From NCBI RefSeq assembly GCF_030813055.1, contig NZ_JAUSTW010000012.1, positions 5,602-69,601 on the forward strand: DNA of 64,000 nucleotides, read 5' to 3'. Below the pieces are notes generated by a model, which was given only the letters and a program-made list of their open reading frames with translations, did not search any database and was not told the origin of the DNA. This DNA comes from Neobacillus ginsengisoli. Lineage in GTDB: Bacteria; Bacillota; Bacilli; Bacillales_B; DSM-18226. Made by a program: the position numbers and the translations under genes. Shown one piece after another: positions 1 through 6,792 of the stretch; position 1 is the stretch's first letter, and each line of letters starts with the position of its first letter.

Positions 1-32
1 GTGAAAGATCAAAAATTTTATTTTTTTAAAAT

Positions 33-70
33 AAAAAGACCCTCAACCATAATAGGATTGAAAGCCTTTA
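33..70 (-). terminator. Rho-independent terminator after yeeI
   Basis: On the minus strand a GC-containing stem (one bulged T, loop TATTAT) is followed by a run of T. It lies 13 bases beyond the yeeI stop codon. Its arms (GGTTGAGGGTC side) resemble those of the rpsI terminator copies at 936-970 and 4034-4070. Confidence 0.75.
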
Positions 71-82
71 AACTTTGATTTA

Positions 83-802
83 TTATTCGCCTAGATCGAC
101 ATTGTGGTAAACTTGCTGGACATCTTCTAAGTCTTCTAATGCATCAATCATTTTTTCAAATTTCGCTTGTGCATCTTCCGGAAGGGTTACATCATTTTGG
201 GCAAGCATCGTTAGTTCCGCTACTGTAAATTCAGTTATACCCGCATTTTTGAATGCTTCTTGTACGGCATGGAACTGGTCAGGTTCAGCATAAACGATGA
301 CCGCTTCATCTTCTTCGGCAATGTCACGTACGTCTACGTCTGCTTCCATTAAAAGTTCAAGCACCTCATCAGCTGTTTTCCCTTCTACACCGATAACAGC
401 CGTTGCATCAAACATATAGGCTACTGATCCGCTTACCCCCATATTACCGCCGTTTTTACCAAATGCAGCACGCACATCTGATGCCGTACGGTTTACGTTA
501 TTGGTCAGTGCATCAACAATGACCATTGAACCGCTTGGACCAAAGCCTTCATATCGAAGTTCAGTATAGCTCTCTTCTGAACCGCCTTTTGCTTTATCAA
601 TCGCACGGTCAATAATGTGTTTCGGCACATTATAGGTTTTTGCCCGCTCAAGTACAAACCTTAAAGCCTGATTGGATTCCGGATTGGGTTCACCTTGCTT
701 TGCTGCTACATAAATTTCAACGCCGAATTTTGCATAAATACGACTTGTATTTGCATCCTTTGAAGCTTTTTTTTCTTTAATATTGTTCCACTTACGCCCC
801 AT
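83..802 (-). CDS. yeeI: YebC/PmpR family protein (YeeI-type)
   Basis: A 239-residue protein of the YebC/PmpR/TACO1 family. These were long annotated as transcriptional regulators; members are now also linked to translation and relief of ribosome stalling. The N-terminus [16 protein letters not shown] and the acidic C-terminus are typical of the YeeI branch rather than the YrbC branch (which starts MAGHSKW). An in-frame GTG lies three codons upstream, but the ATG at 802 has the better-placed AAAGAGAG ribosome binding site and gives the usual family length. It is the first intact gene beyond the rpsI-associated element and ends in its own terminator. Family is certain; the exact molecular role here is inferred. 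Confidence 0.93.
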   Translation of the reverse strand: MGRKWNNIKEKKASKDANTSRIYAKFGVEIYVAAKQGEPNPESNQALRFVLERAKTYNVPKHIIDRAIDKAKGGSEESYTELRYEGFGPSGSMVIVDALTNNVNRTASDVRAAFGKNGGNMGVSGSVAYMFDATAVIGVEGKTADEVLELLMEADVDVRDIAEEDEAVIVYAEPDQFHAVQEAFKNAGITEFTVAELTMLAQNDVTLPEDAQAKFEKMIDALEDLEDVQQVYHNVDLGE

Positions 803-930
803 TATGAACACTCTCTTTCCACTTTGAATCTAAACAATTAATACGATTTAAATTGATTGCTTTCATTCCAGATAATATTATACAACAATTGCATAATTTC
901 TACAAAATGTGGTCAAAAGCTGATGCTATT

Positions 931-1046
931 CATAAAAAAGACCCCCAACCAGTAAAGGTTGAGAGTCTTAAAATGCCAAAAATGAACGTTTTGAGAACTA
1001 AGGCGCACGACGGGCACCTTTAAGACCGTATTTTTTTCGCTCTTTT
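931..1046 (-). repeat. Left copy of rpsI 3'-end direct repeat (attL-like)
   Basis: This stretch repeats 4032-4147 at a constant offset of 3101 bases. The first 21 bases are identical. Bases 985-1045 match the last codons of rpsI with 4 differences in 61. The minus-strand reading gives [15 protein letters not shown] and then TAG where rpsI has CAG (Gln), so this is a decayed rpsI tail and not a gene. The part at 936-970 still forms the rpsI-type terminator. Direct repeats of the 3' end of a conserved gene flanking foreign DNA are the usual footprint of site-specific integration. Confidence 0.85.
936..970 (-). terminator. Duplicated rpsI-type terminator
   Basis: On the minus strand CTCTCAACC, a short loop and GGTTGGGGGTC are followed by six T. 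It is the left copy of the terminator at 4034-4070 and would stop transcripts leaving the element toward yeeI. Confidence 0.7.
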
Positions 1047-1106
1047 ATGTGTGTTTTTATATGAAGAAACACGGAAAAAACAATTCTTATCATGTCAACA
1101 TTTAAG

Positions 1107-1133
1107 CAAAAAAGTGTCTTATATAGGCACCTT
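1107..1133 (-). terminator. Weak terminator after the MerR/DUF3967-like gene
   Basis: AGGTG and CACTT arms separated by about 11 bases are followed by TTTT on the minus strand, overlapping the stop codon at 1132. The stem is short, so the call is tentative. Confidence 0.4.
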
Positions 1134-1839
1134 ATTTACGGAATATGGAGAAAAGCCACCCCCATTTTTCATTTGGTTTTTGTATCGCTCCTTCTAAACG
1201 TTTATTAAAGTCATTTTGTGAACGCCATTCATTTTTCTGTTCGTCCCGCATATTTTGTATTTCTCTTTGTAAGAATTCGCTTTTTTGTTTTTCTTGTTGC
1301 AGCAATGTTTCGTAATGAGTCCTTTGTTGTTCAGATAATTTTTCAATTTTAGCATTTGTTTTTTGCGCTGAATTTCCAATATTAGAACTTAAATCATGAT
1401 GATCTTGGTGAAGCCGGGAAACTGATGTTTTAAGCTGAGACATATCGTTTATCACTTGGACATTCATTTCACGTGTGGCTGCGAGTTCATTGGCTAAAAA
1501 AGTTAATATCTCTTTTAATTGATGGGGATCGGGGGGTAAATTGTCATATGTATCGGGTATCGCAATCTCTGTTTTAATTGATCCTTCTAATCTTTCTTTT
1601 TGTTGATATGCAAGGTCTTTAGCTGTATCGTCTAAGGGCTTGTCCGTATCGCGTAACGCTATAAGTGCTTCGATATCGGATTGAACAAAGATACGCCGGT
1701 CTCCATCTTTTAAAAACTCATATCCATTTCGTTCTAAAATTTGGCCATACTTTCGAACGGTGGGTGTTGCAATTCCCGCTTCTTCTGCAACCTCCTTGGA
1801 AGAGAAAGAACGTTCATTCGGTTGTATATCATATCGCAT
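1132..1839 (-). CDS. MerR-like HTH protein with coiled coil and DUF3967-type C-terminus
   Basis: A 235-residue protein. Residues 10-60 hold a MerR/RacA-like winged helix (FSSKEVAEEAGIATPTVRKY, then the DRRIF wing). Residues 100-215 are a long Glu/Gln/Lys-rich coiled coil. The end WGWLFSIFRK resembles the C-terminus of DUF3967 proteins of Bacillus plasmids and mobile elements. The start has a strong AAGGAGGT site 6 bases before ATG. A near-palindromic site at 1893-1909 lies 54 bases upstream, suggesting autoregulation. A decayed second copy lies at 1949-2225. The biological role is unknown; a DNA-binding regulator or segregation-type protein is the reasonable inference. It is the only larger intact gene left in the element. 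Confidence 0.8.
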   Translation of the reverse strand: MRYDIQPNERSFSSKEVAEEAGIATPTVRKYGQILERNGYEFLKDGDRRIFVQSDIEALIALRDTDKPLDDTAKDLAYQQKERLEGSIKTEIAIPDTYDNLPPDPHQLKEILTFLANELAATREMNVQVINDMSQLKTSVSRLHQDHHDLSSNIGNSAQKTNAKIEKLSEQQRTHYETLLQQEKQKSEFLQREIQNMRDEQKNEWRSQNDFNKRLEGAIQKPNEKWGWLFSIFRK

Positions 1840-1892
1840 ATCGGACCTCCTTTTATATTAAATATGAGGGTTTTAGGATTTTTTTGCAAGTC

Positions 1893-1909
1893 ATATCGCC
1901 AGCCGATAC
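1893..1909. promoter_or_regulatory. Putative operator ATATCG-N5-CGATAC
   Basis: An inverted repeat (TATCG, CCAGC, CGATA) 54 bases upstream of the MerR/DUF3967-like start. It is nearly the same as the perfect palindrome at 2248-2264, which stands in the equivalent place upstream of the decayed second copy. The conserved context supports a binding site for the neighbouring HTH protein. Confidence 0.55.
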
Positions 1910-1948
1910 ATGGGATGTATTACCGAGCTCTTCAAAGCAGGTCCCAAA

Positions 1949-2225
1949 TTATGTTAAGAGATGCAGAGACATACCGTTTGTCAGGTGGACATTCATTTTA
2001 CGTGCAGCTCCGAGCTCATTGGCTAAAAACGTTAAAACTCATATAAATAATTAGTATCATGGGGTAAATTATCATATGTATCGGATATCGCAAGCTCTGT
2101 TTCATTTGATCCTTCTAATCTTTCTTTTTGTTGATACGTAAGACCTTTAGCTGTATCGTCTAGGGGCTTGCTGTATCGCGTACCGCTATAAGCTCTTCAT
2201 TGTCAGATTGAACAAGAATACGCCA
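1949..2225 (-). pseudogene. Decayed second copy of the MerR/DUF3967-like gene
   Basis: The sequence matches bases 1420-1700 of the intact gene at an offset near 529. Shared runs include the region around TGGACATTCATTT, the segment ending TTCTTTTTGTTGAT, and GATTGAACAA. Small indels and a truncated 5' part destroy the reading frame: the HTH-coding portion is missing, but the upstream operator-like region is kept (2229-2264). This is a tandem duplication that has degenerated. Confidence 0.8.
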
Positions 2226-2247
2226 TTTTTGGATTTATTTGAAAGCT

Positions 2248-2264
2248 GTATCGCCCAGCGATAC
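2248..2264. promoter_or_regulatory. Perfect palindrome GTATCGC-CCA-GCGATAC
   Basis: Two 7-base arms, exactly complementary, with a 3-base spacer. It corresponds to the site at 1893-1909 and sits upstream of the decayed MerR/DUF3967-like copy. Preservation of the palindrome while the gene decayed suggests it is or was a functional operator. Confidence 0.6.
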
Positions 2265-2287
2265 GAACCAAAAAGGAGAACCGATCG

Positions 2288-2464
2288 GCCCCTCTCAGGA
2301 AAAAGGAAAAGATAAAACAATTTCTGGCGTTAACAAAAAATGAATTATCATTACGTGATTACGTTCTCTTTTACTTTTTAATCTATATTAGAGCTCGTAA
2401 AGGTGAGTTATTACCCCTTACTTGGGACTACGTTGAATTTGAGGCTGGTTCACTTCGTTTTATT
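2288..2464 (+). pseudogene. Tyrosine recombinase (integrase) fragment, core-domain start
   Basis: Plus-strand reading gives an open stretch with KQFLALTKNELSLRDYVLF, then a hydrophobic helix, RARKGELLPLTWD and VEFEAGSLR. This is the beginning of the catalytic domain of ICE- and phage-type integrases; the Arg in ARKGE is at the place of the first catalytic Arg. No start codon or N-terminal arm-binding domain is present. The similarity fades after 2464. The next part of the same protein family appears at 3826-4031, so the gene is broken into two pieces. Confidence 0.75.
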
Positions 2465-2683
2465 TTTCATTATAAAGGAAAGTTCCATATAACAGTCTTC
2501 ATAATCAAATATTTTTACCTTAATAAGCCTAATGATTACCACGATCGCTACCAAGATAAAAACAGTTCCAATTGCCCTTTCATATTGCTCCCAATCTTTA
2601 ATTAAATATGTGCCGTATTTCCCCTTCACCTTTACCACCCTAATTGATCGTAAAGACTCATAGCGTACAGTCGGACGATACAT
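2450..2683 (-). CDS. Small putative membrane protein
   Basis: A 77-residue hypothetical protein. The basic N-terminus (MYRPTVRYESLRSIRVVKVKG) precedes one hydrophobic helix at about residues 39-53 (GTVFILVAIVVIIRL). The start is supported by an AAGGTAAGGGGGA site about 8 bases before ATG. The MYRPTVRY opening resembles openings of small proteins from Gram-positive conjugative elements, but the rest is not recognised. Its 3' end overlaps the integrase fragment on the other strand. It could be a leftover of the element; function unknown. Confidence 0.5.
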   Translation of the reverse strand: MYRPTVRYESLRSIRVVKVKGKYGTYLIKDWEQYERAIGTVFILVAIVVIIRLIKVKIFDYEDCYMELSFIMKNKTK

Positions 2684-2840
2684 ATATATTCCCCCTTACC
2701 TTTCGTGACGCCCTAAGACGCCTTTGTAAAAGATATGAGACACCGCTTGTCCATGTTTCCAACTTTCTGTATTTCATTTAAGTTTAGAAAATTGGAATTG
2801 TGGCTATGCTGATAAAAAAGCCAAATAGGAGTGGGAAAAC

Positions 2841-3086
2841 GTGTTTTTGTATAACTGGTTTAACCTGGGGAAACGACACCGATCTAAGCTAGCCAAATTT
2901 TTAGAGGAAAACGAAATAAATCAACAAGACTTGGCCAATGAAAGCGGGGTAAGTAAATCCACTGTTAGCCGGATATGCCAGGGTGATGAATTTGCCCCCA
3001 ATATGAGAAATGCAACAAAGATCATTAACGCCTTGCGGAAACTAACCCAAAAAAACATAAACCATGATGATTTTTGGAGTATGTAA
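2841..3086 (+). CDS. XRE/Cro-CI family HTH regulator, small
   Basis: An 81-residue protein with one helix-turn-helix of the Cro/CI type at about residues 17-65 (INQQDLANESGVSKSTVSRI). It starts with GTG at 2841, preceded by AGGAGTGGG 5 bases away. It probably forms a unit with the 31-residue membrane peptide at 3103, followed by a terminator at 3201. Small XRE proteins of this kind usually control lysogeny or transfer functions; here the controlled genes seem to be lost, and it lies inside the gap that splits the integrase. Confidence 0.8.
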   Translation: MFLYNWFNLGKRHRSKLAKFLEENEINQQDLANESGVSKSTVSRICQGDEFAPNMRNATKIINALRKLTQKNINHDDFWSM

Positions 3087-3102
3087 CAGGAGGGATTGTA
3101 AG

Positions 3103-3198
3103 ATGATAGGTAACATAATGAGTATATTAGTTGCTGCATATTTAATTTGGCTTCTCGCCCGCACCATTTATACTAAATATACTGAAGGAACAAAATAA
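3103..3198 (+). CDS. 31-residue single-helix membrane peptide
   Basis: A very short gene starting with ATG 7 bases after a consensus AGGAGGG site, 16 bases beyond the XRE gene. The peptide MIGNIMSILVAAYLIWLLAR has one membrane helix followed by a basic/polar tail ending EGTK. It is followed at once by a good terminator, which supports expression with the XRE gene. Function unknown; a membrane-acting partner or toxin-like peptide cannot be told apart from sequence alone. Confidence 0.55.
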   Translation: MIGNIMSILVAAYLIWLLARTIYTKYTEGTK

Positions 3199-3200
3199 TA

Positions 3201-3236
3201 AAGTCCAGGCGTTCAAACCTGGGCTTTATATTTTTC
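3201..3236 (+). terminator. Rho-independent terminator of the XRE unit
   Basis: AAGTCCAGG, loop CGTTCAAA, CCTGGGCTT, then TATATTTTT on the plus strand, directly after the stop codon of the 31-residue peptide. Confidence 0.85.
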
Positions 3237-3369
3237 AATGTACCGTTGTCTTGAGGACAGTTTTTCACCAATTTATATAAATAGAGTTGGCGTAAGAAAT
3301 AATTTATGCACCTGTCTCAGATCGGTATATCTCCTAAAAAATACATTCTTCGACTGGTTTCACCGTTTT

Positions 3370-3630
3370 CTATTCTTAATCAAACGTTTGATTAGATCTC
3401 CCGCGAGCCCTTTTAGATAAGGATTTTCCTTGCCATTCTAGAAAAAAGAATGTCGACTATTGTCCGGGAAATTCTCTTTTACTTCTTTACACACCTAATA
3501 AAACAATCCACTATACATTATCCTACAAAGTTCTCCATTTTTCCTTCTTAATCAAACGTTTGATTAGAACTTTCATAATTCGCATAACTTAGGGCTTTTT
3601 CCTTCTAAAGTTGAAAAAAGAATGTCGATT
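3370..3630. repeat. Tandem duplication with two perfect 18-bp palindromes
   Basis: The palindrome TAATCAAACGTTTGATTA occurs at 3377-3394 and 3549-3566, exactly 172 bases apart. Each is followed after 46 bases by GAAAAAAGAATGTCGA (3441-3456 and 3613-3628). The intervening bases are more diverged, so the two units are an old duplication in which only the palindrome and the 16-mer stayed constant. The CpG-centred palindrome looks like an operator of the LacI or TetR type. I see no convincing gene in 3240-3700. Confidence 0.7.
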
Positions 3631-3709
3631 GTTACGAGGGACCAGTTCTAATTTATAGATATTTTTAAAAAACACAAGCATGATCAACCAAATATATCAT
3701 TAAACCTAA

Positions 3710-3823
3710 TTATCTCTCCCGGACGCATTTTTCGGCCCGAATCAGCGTACTTTTGCTTATCCCTGTTGTTTCCTCTATCTGTTTGTTAGAATGTGTTTCC
3801 AGCAGCTTCAATTCGTCTACCAT
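3710..3823 (-). pseudogene. HTH fragment, resolvase-like C-terminus
   Basis: A 37-residue open stretch on the minus strand reads MVDELKLLETHSNKQIEE and then TTGISKSTLIRAEK before the stop. This resembles the C-terminal helix-turn-helix of serine recombinases (GISRSTLYR type). There is no catalytic domain upstream: the sequence changes at 3824 into integrase coding on the other strand. It is probably the tail of a lost recombinase gene; an orphan HTH peptide is possible. Confidence 0.4.
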
Positions 3824-3825
3824 AG

Positions 3826-4031
3826 ACTCTTTTCCATAATGAAGGTGATTTCCTTATTCAAAAGCCTAAAAAAGCTCAATCTAAGCGCTTAATTAGTTTG
3901 GACAGCCCAACGCTTTCATTTCTGAAAAAGTGGCGTATACGCCCAAAAGAAGCGATTATGGCATCCATGAATAACATTGATAATAATAACATGGTTTTTA
4001 CTAGGGAAGACTGCACCCCTATTCGTTTAGC
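3826..4031 (+). pseudogene. Tyrosine recombinase (integrase) fragment, middle of catalytic domain
   Basis: The plus-strand frame gives EGDFLIQKPKKAQSKRLISL, then DSPTLSFLKKWR and NNMVFTREDCTPIRL. This is the beta-hairpin region (with the Lys-containing K-beta turn) that follows the 2288-2464 segment in integrases of ICE type. The reading frame runs into the rpsI terminator repeat at 4032 and stops at 4059. The C-terminal HxxR and Tyr motifs are therefore absent, and no active enzyme can be made. Confidence 0.75.
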
Positions 4032-4147
4032 CATAAAAAAGACCCCCAACCAAATTGGTTGAGAGCCTTTGAAATGTTGATAATTAACGTTTTGAGAACT
4101 GAGGCGCACGACGAGCACCTTTAAGACCGTATTTTTTACGTTCTTTC
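4032..4147 (-). repeat. Right copy of rpsI 3'-end direct repeat (attR-like)
   Basis: This is the intact partner of the repeat at 931-1046. It contains the last 21 codons of the functional rpsI gene plus its terminator. The junction with element DNA is at about 4031/4032, where the integrase fragment ends. Confidence 0.85.
4034..4070 (-). terminator. Terminator of rplM-rpsI
   Basis: GGCTCTCAACCA, loop AATT, TGGTTGGGGGTC and six T on the minus strand, 14 bases after the rpsI stop codon. Confidence 0.9.
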
Positions 4148-4476
4148 ATACGAGCATCACGAGTTAATAGACCTGCGCGCTTTAAAGTTGGGCGATATTC
4201 AGGGTCAGCTTGAAGTAATGCGCGAGCAATACCGTGGCGGATTGCGCCAGCTTGACCAGTGTATCCACCGCCGCTTACGTTTACAAGAACGTCATAGCTG
4301 CCAACAGTTTCAGTAGCTACTAACGGTTGGTTTACAACAACACGTAAAGCTTCGAATGGGATATAATCTACGATGTCACGACCATTAACTACAATTTTAC
4401 CAGTTCCTGGAACTAAGCGCACACGTGCGACAGAGCTCTTACGACGGCCAGTACCAATATATTGAACTTGTGCCAA
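4084..4476 (-). CDS. rpsI: 30S ribosomal protein S9
   Basis: A 130-residue protein of the usual length, starting [19 protein letters not shown] and ending in the basic tail APQFSKR that reaches the ribosomal P site. Gene order rplM-rpsI is normal, with a 20-base gap. Its 3' end is the probable integration site of the element at 1047-4031. The reading frame stays intact because the repeat restores the last codons. A leftover copy of its tail lies at 985-1046. Confidence 0.98.
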   Translation of the reverse strand: MAQVQYIGTGRRKSSVARVRLVPGTGKIVVNGRDIVDYIPFEALRVVVNQPLVATETVGSYDVLVNVSGGGYTGQAGAIRHGIARALLQADPEYRPTLKRAGLLTRDARMKERKKYGLKGARRAPQFSKR

Positions 4477-4496
4477 GTTAATTCCCTCCCTCTTAA

Positions 4497-4934
4497 TTAA
4501 CCGCGAAGTTCGTAAACTTCAGGTTTTTGTGCTTGGTGCGGATGTTCTGCGCCAGCATATACATGTAATTTTTTGAACATTGTGCGTCCTAGAGAATTCT
4601 TTGGAAGCATGCCGCGAACAGCAAGTTCGATCATTTTCTCAGCATAGTTAGTACGCATTTCCAAAGCAGTTCTTTGTTTTAAACCACCTGGGTGATTTGT
4701 GTGACGGTAGTAAATTTTGTCAGTTAGTTTCTTACCTGTTAATTCAACTTTAGAAGCGTTAAGAATGATAACATTATCACCAGTGTCAACATGTGGTGTA
4801 AAAGTTGGTTTATTTTTACCACGTAAGATTGATGCTACTTCTGAAGCAAGACGTCCAAGAGTTTTGCCCTCTGCATCAATAACGTACCATTTACGCTCGA
4901 TATTGTTGGCATTTGCCATAAACGTTGTACGCAT
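4497..4934 (-). CDS. rplM: 50S ribosomal protein L13
   Basis: 145 residues, equal to B. subtilis L13 including the extended start [20 protein letters not shown]. It contains [15 protein letters not shown] and the conserved NHPGG segment. An early assembly protein of the 50S subunit, cotranscribed with rpsI from the promoter at 5123-5151. The untranslated leader of about 180 bases is long enough for autogenous control, as known for L13 leaders of Bacillaceae. Confidence 0.98.
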   Translation of the reverse strand: MRTTFMANANNIERKWYVIDAEGKTLGRLASEVASILRGKNKPTFTPHVDTGDNVIILNASKVELTGKKLTDKIYYRHTNHPGGLKQRTALEMRTNYAEKMIELAVRGMLPKNSLGRTMFKKLHVYAGAEHPHQAQKPEVYELRG

Positions 4935-5067
4935 GAATTTCCCTCCTAATTAAATCCGTTAAAGATTATTTTCTCGCACGATTATAAGCAATCTCCGTTC
5001 GATTCTGTTCCGGGAATGAACGTCAATCACCATTATGCGCTTAATTTTCTAAACATATATTTTCAAT

Positions 5068-5098
5068 CACGATGAAGACTTTCCGGGGCTTTATCGTG
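5068..5098 (-). ncRNA. Hairpin in the rplM leader (possible L13 leader)
   Basis: CACGATAAAG pairs with the CTTCATCGTG side (5068-5098) near the predicted 5' end of the rplM-rpsI transcript. A second small hairpin (GTTC...GAAC) lies around 5000-5025. Position and gene fit the ribosomal protein L13 leader known in Firmicutes; I could not check its consensus. Confidence 0.4.
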
Positions 5099-5122
5099 GG
5101 ATTAAAAACACACACATATAAT

Positions 5123-5151
5123 ATAATAAATTCTCCTGGGCTGAATGTCAA
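5123..5151 (-). promoter_or_regulatory. Sigma-A promoter of rplM-rpsI
   Basis: TTGACA, 17 bases, TATTAT on the minus strand, about 190 bases upstream of rplM and 90 bases after the truA stop. Both boxes are close to consensus. Confidence 0.75.
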
Positions 5152-5240
5152 GAAAATGTTACACCAGGTTAGGTTGTTAGTAAGAAAAGAGGAAGCACAT
5201 TGGTCAGCCCCGACAAACGCTGGAGCTTGACAGTATAAAA

Positions 5241-5981
5241 TTAGTTGTAAAATACTTTCCAAAGATATAAACCGTTAGCCGGAGCCGTTTTTCCGGCGTA
5301 ACGACGGTCTTTTTTTTCTAAAATATCGAGAATTTCCTTTGGCTCTCGTGCACCTGTTCCCACCTCTAATAATGTACCAACAAGGATACGTACCATGTTA
5401 TACAAAAAGCCATTTCCGACAAAGCGAAATAACAGTAGTTCGCCTTCCATCGTCAAATCAATTTTTTCAATGGTCCTCACCTTATCTTCAACTTCTGTTT
5501 TAGCAGAACAAAAGCTGGAAAAATCATGTGTTCCAAATAAATATCGGCTCGCCTCACGCATGGCATCTATATTTAAAGGATAAGGATATTGATAGGCAAA
5601 GTTACGCCTGAATGGATCCCTCGTTGCGGAAAGATGAAGGAAATAGCGATATTCTTTTCCTATTGCGTCAAAACGTGCATGAAATGACGGACTTACTTTC
5701 TCAATAGATAGGACCGTAATATCCTCTGGAAGCATGGAATTGAGGGCTACGACCCATTTGTTCTCCGGAATCGGAAGAGGAGAGTCGAAGTGAATAACCT
5801 GACCCTTCGCATGAACTCCTGCATCCGTTCTTCCGGAACCGGAAACCAAAACACGCTTGTCCTTATGCATTTTGGTTAAAACCGCTTCAATATCGCTTTG
5901 TACCGTTCGCTTCTTCGGTTGGATCTGGTAACCGGAAAAGCCCGAACCATCATATGAAATAATGCACTTATACCTTTGCAT
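5241..5981 (-). CDS. truA: tRNA pseudouridine(38-40) synthase TruA
   Basis: A 246-residue enzyme that converts U38-U40 of the tRNA anticodon arm to pseudouridine. The catalytic Asp is D53 in GSGRTDAGVHAKGQV. The conserved YRYFLH and FVGNGFLYNMVR blocks are present. It follows ecfT after 13 bases and ends the ecfA1-ecfA2-ecfT-truA group, as in B. subtilis. Confidence 0.98.
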   Translation of the reverse strand: MQRYKCIISYDGSGFSGYQIQPKKRTVQSDIEAVLTKMHKDKRVLVSGSGRTDAGVHAKGQVIHFDSPLPIPENKWVVALNSMLPEDITVLSIEKVSPSFHARFDAIGKEYRYFLHLSATRDPFRRNFAYQYPYPLNIDAMREASRYLFGTHDFSSFCSAKTEVEDKVRTIEKIDLTMEGELLLFRFVGNGFLYNMVRILVGTLLEVGTGAREPKEILDILEKKDRRYAGKTAPANGLYLWKVFYN

Positions 5982-5994
5982 TTAATTACTCCAT

Positions 5995-6792
5995 TTATGA
6001 ACGTAATGAAAATAAGCATAGTGTTAGAATGACAAGCAGTAGAATCTGCAGGGAATCTGCCGTTCTCCAGTTTAATTGACGAAATTTGGTTCTGCCTTCG
6101 CCGCCGCGATATCCTCTAGCTTCCATGGCAATCGCAAGCTCTTCAGCCCGTTTAAATGAACTAACAAATAACGGAATTAAGAGCGGAATAACCGCTTTGA
6201 CACGTTCTTTTATCGGCCCGCCGGCAAACTCGACCCCTCTGGCAATTTGAGCCTTCATGATTTTATCGGTCTCCTCCATAAGCGTAGGAATAAATCTCAA
6301 TGATATCGACATCATTAAAGCCATTTCATGAACTGGAAAGCGAACCTTGTTCAATGGATGTAAAAGGGTTTCAACTCCATCGGTAATTTCAATCGGTGTC
6401 GTCGTTAATGTTAACAGTGACGTCATTAAGATTAAGAAAAAGAATCTCATTGAGATAAAAATTCCTTGTCTGAGGCCTTCATCGTAAATTTTCAAAGGAC
6501 CAAGCTCTGCTAGCAGGTTCCCTTCCTTTGTAAAAAATAATTGCAGAACTAATGTAAAAAGAACGAGCCAGATAACCGGCTTCAAGCCCACATATAAAAA
6601 GCGTAAGGGAATCCGTGACAATCCGAGCATTAACAAAGTATAAATTCCTATTAGTGCGTATGTGACCCAATTATTTGCAAGAAAAATGATACAAACAAAT
6701 AAGAAAATAACAATCAATTTAGACCGCGGATCCATCCGGTGAATCAAAGAATCAGCAGGTACATATCTGCCAAAAATCATTTTTTCCATCAT
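5995..6792 (-). CDS. ecfT: ECF transporter transmembrane protein EcfT
   Basis: A 265-residue membrane coupling subunit of energy-coupling-factor vitamin transporters. It has hydrophobic segments near residues 24-60, 66-88, 110-132 and 245-262, and the two Ala-Arg-Gly motifs at 184-186 and 225-227 that dock on the ATPases. The start ATGATG overlaps the ecfA2 stop (TGA) by 4 bases, so translation is coupled. Substrate-binding S components are encoded elsewhere, so the substrate cannot be told from here. Confidence 0.97.
   Translation of the reverse strand: MMEKMIFGRYVPADSLIHRMDPRSKLIVIFLFVCIIFLANNWVTYALIGIYTLLMLGLSRIPLRFLYVGLKPVIWLVLFTLVLQLFFTKEGNLLAELGPLKIYDEGLRQGIFISMRFFFLILMTSLLTLTTTPIEITDGVETLLHPLNKVRFPVHEMALMMSISLRFIPTLMEETDKIMKAQIARGVEFAGGPIKERVKAVIPLLIPLFVSSFKRAEELAIAMEARGYRGGEGRTKFRQLNWRTADSLQILLLVILTLCLFSLRS

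Noticed and set aside
33..70. Third copy of the rpsI attachment repeat at the yeeI terminator
   Set aside because: Only the terminator arms look alike; no rpsI coding bases adjoin it, so similarity of two terminators is enough to explain it.
1194..1379. Minus-strand 61-residue frame
   Set aside because: Alternative frame inside the coiled-coil part of the MerR/DUF3967-like gene; Lys/Asn-rich by base composition only.
1665..2054. Plus-strand frames of 101-129 residues
   Set aside because: They lie opposite the MerR/DUF3967-like gene and its decayed copy, lack ribosome binding sites and show no protein-like composition.
3238..3420. 60-residue plus-strand frame with basic, Phe-rich sequence
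   Set aside because: It has no ribosome binding site, follows a terminator, and runs over the first palindrome.
5041..5262. 73-residue minus-strand frame after truA
   Set aside because: It covers the rplM promoter and leader hairpin and has no recognisable features.
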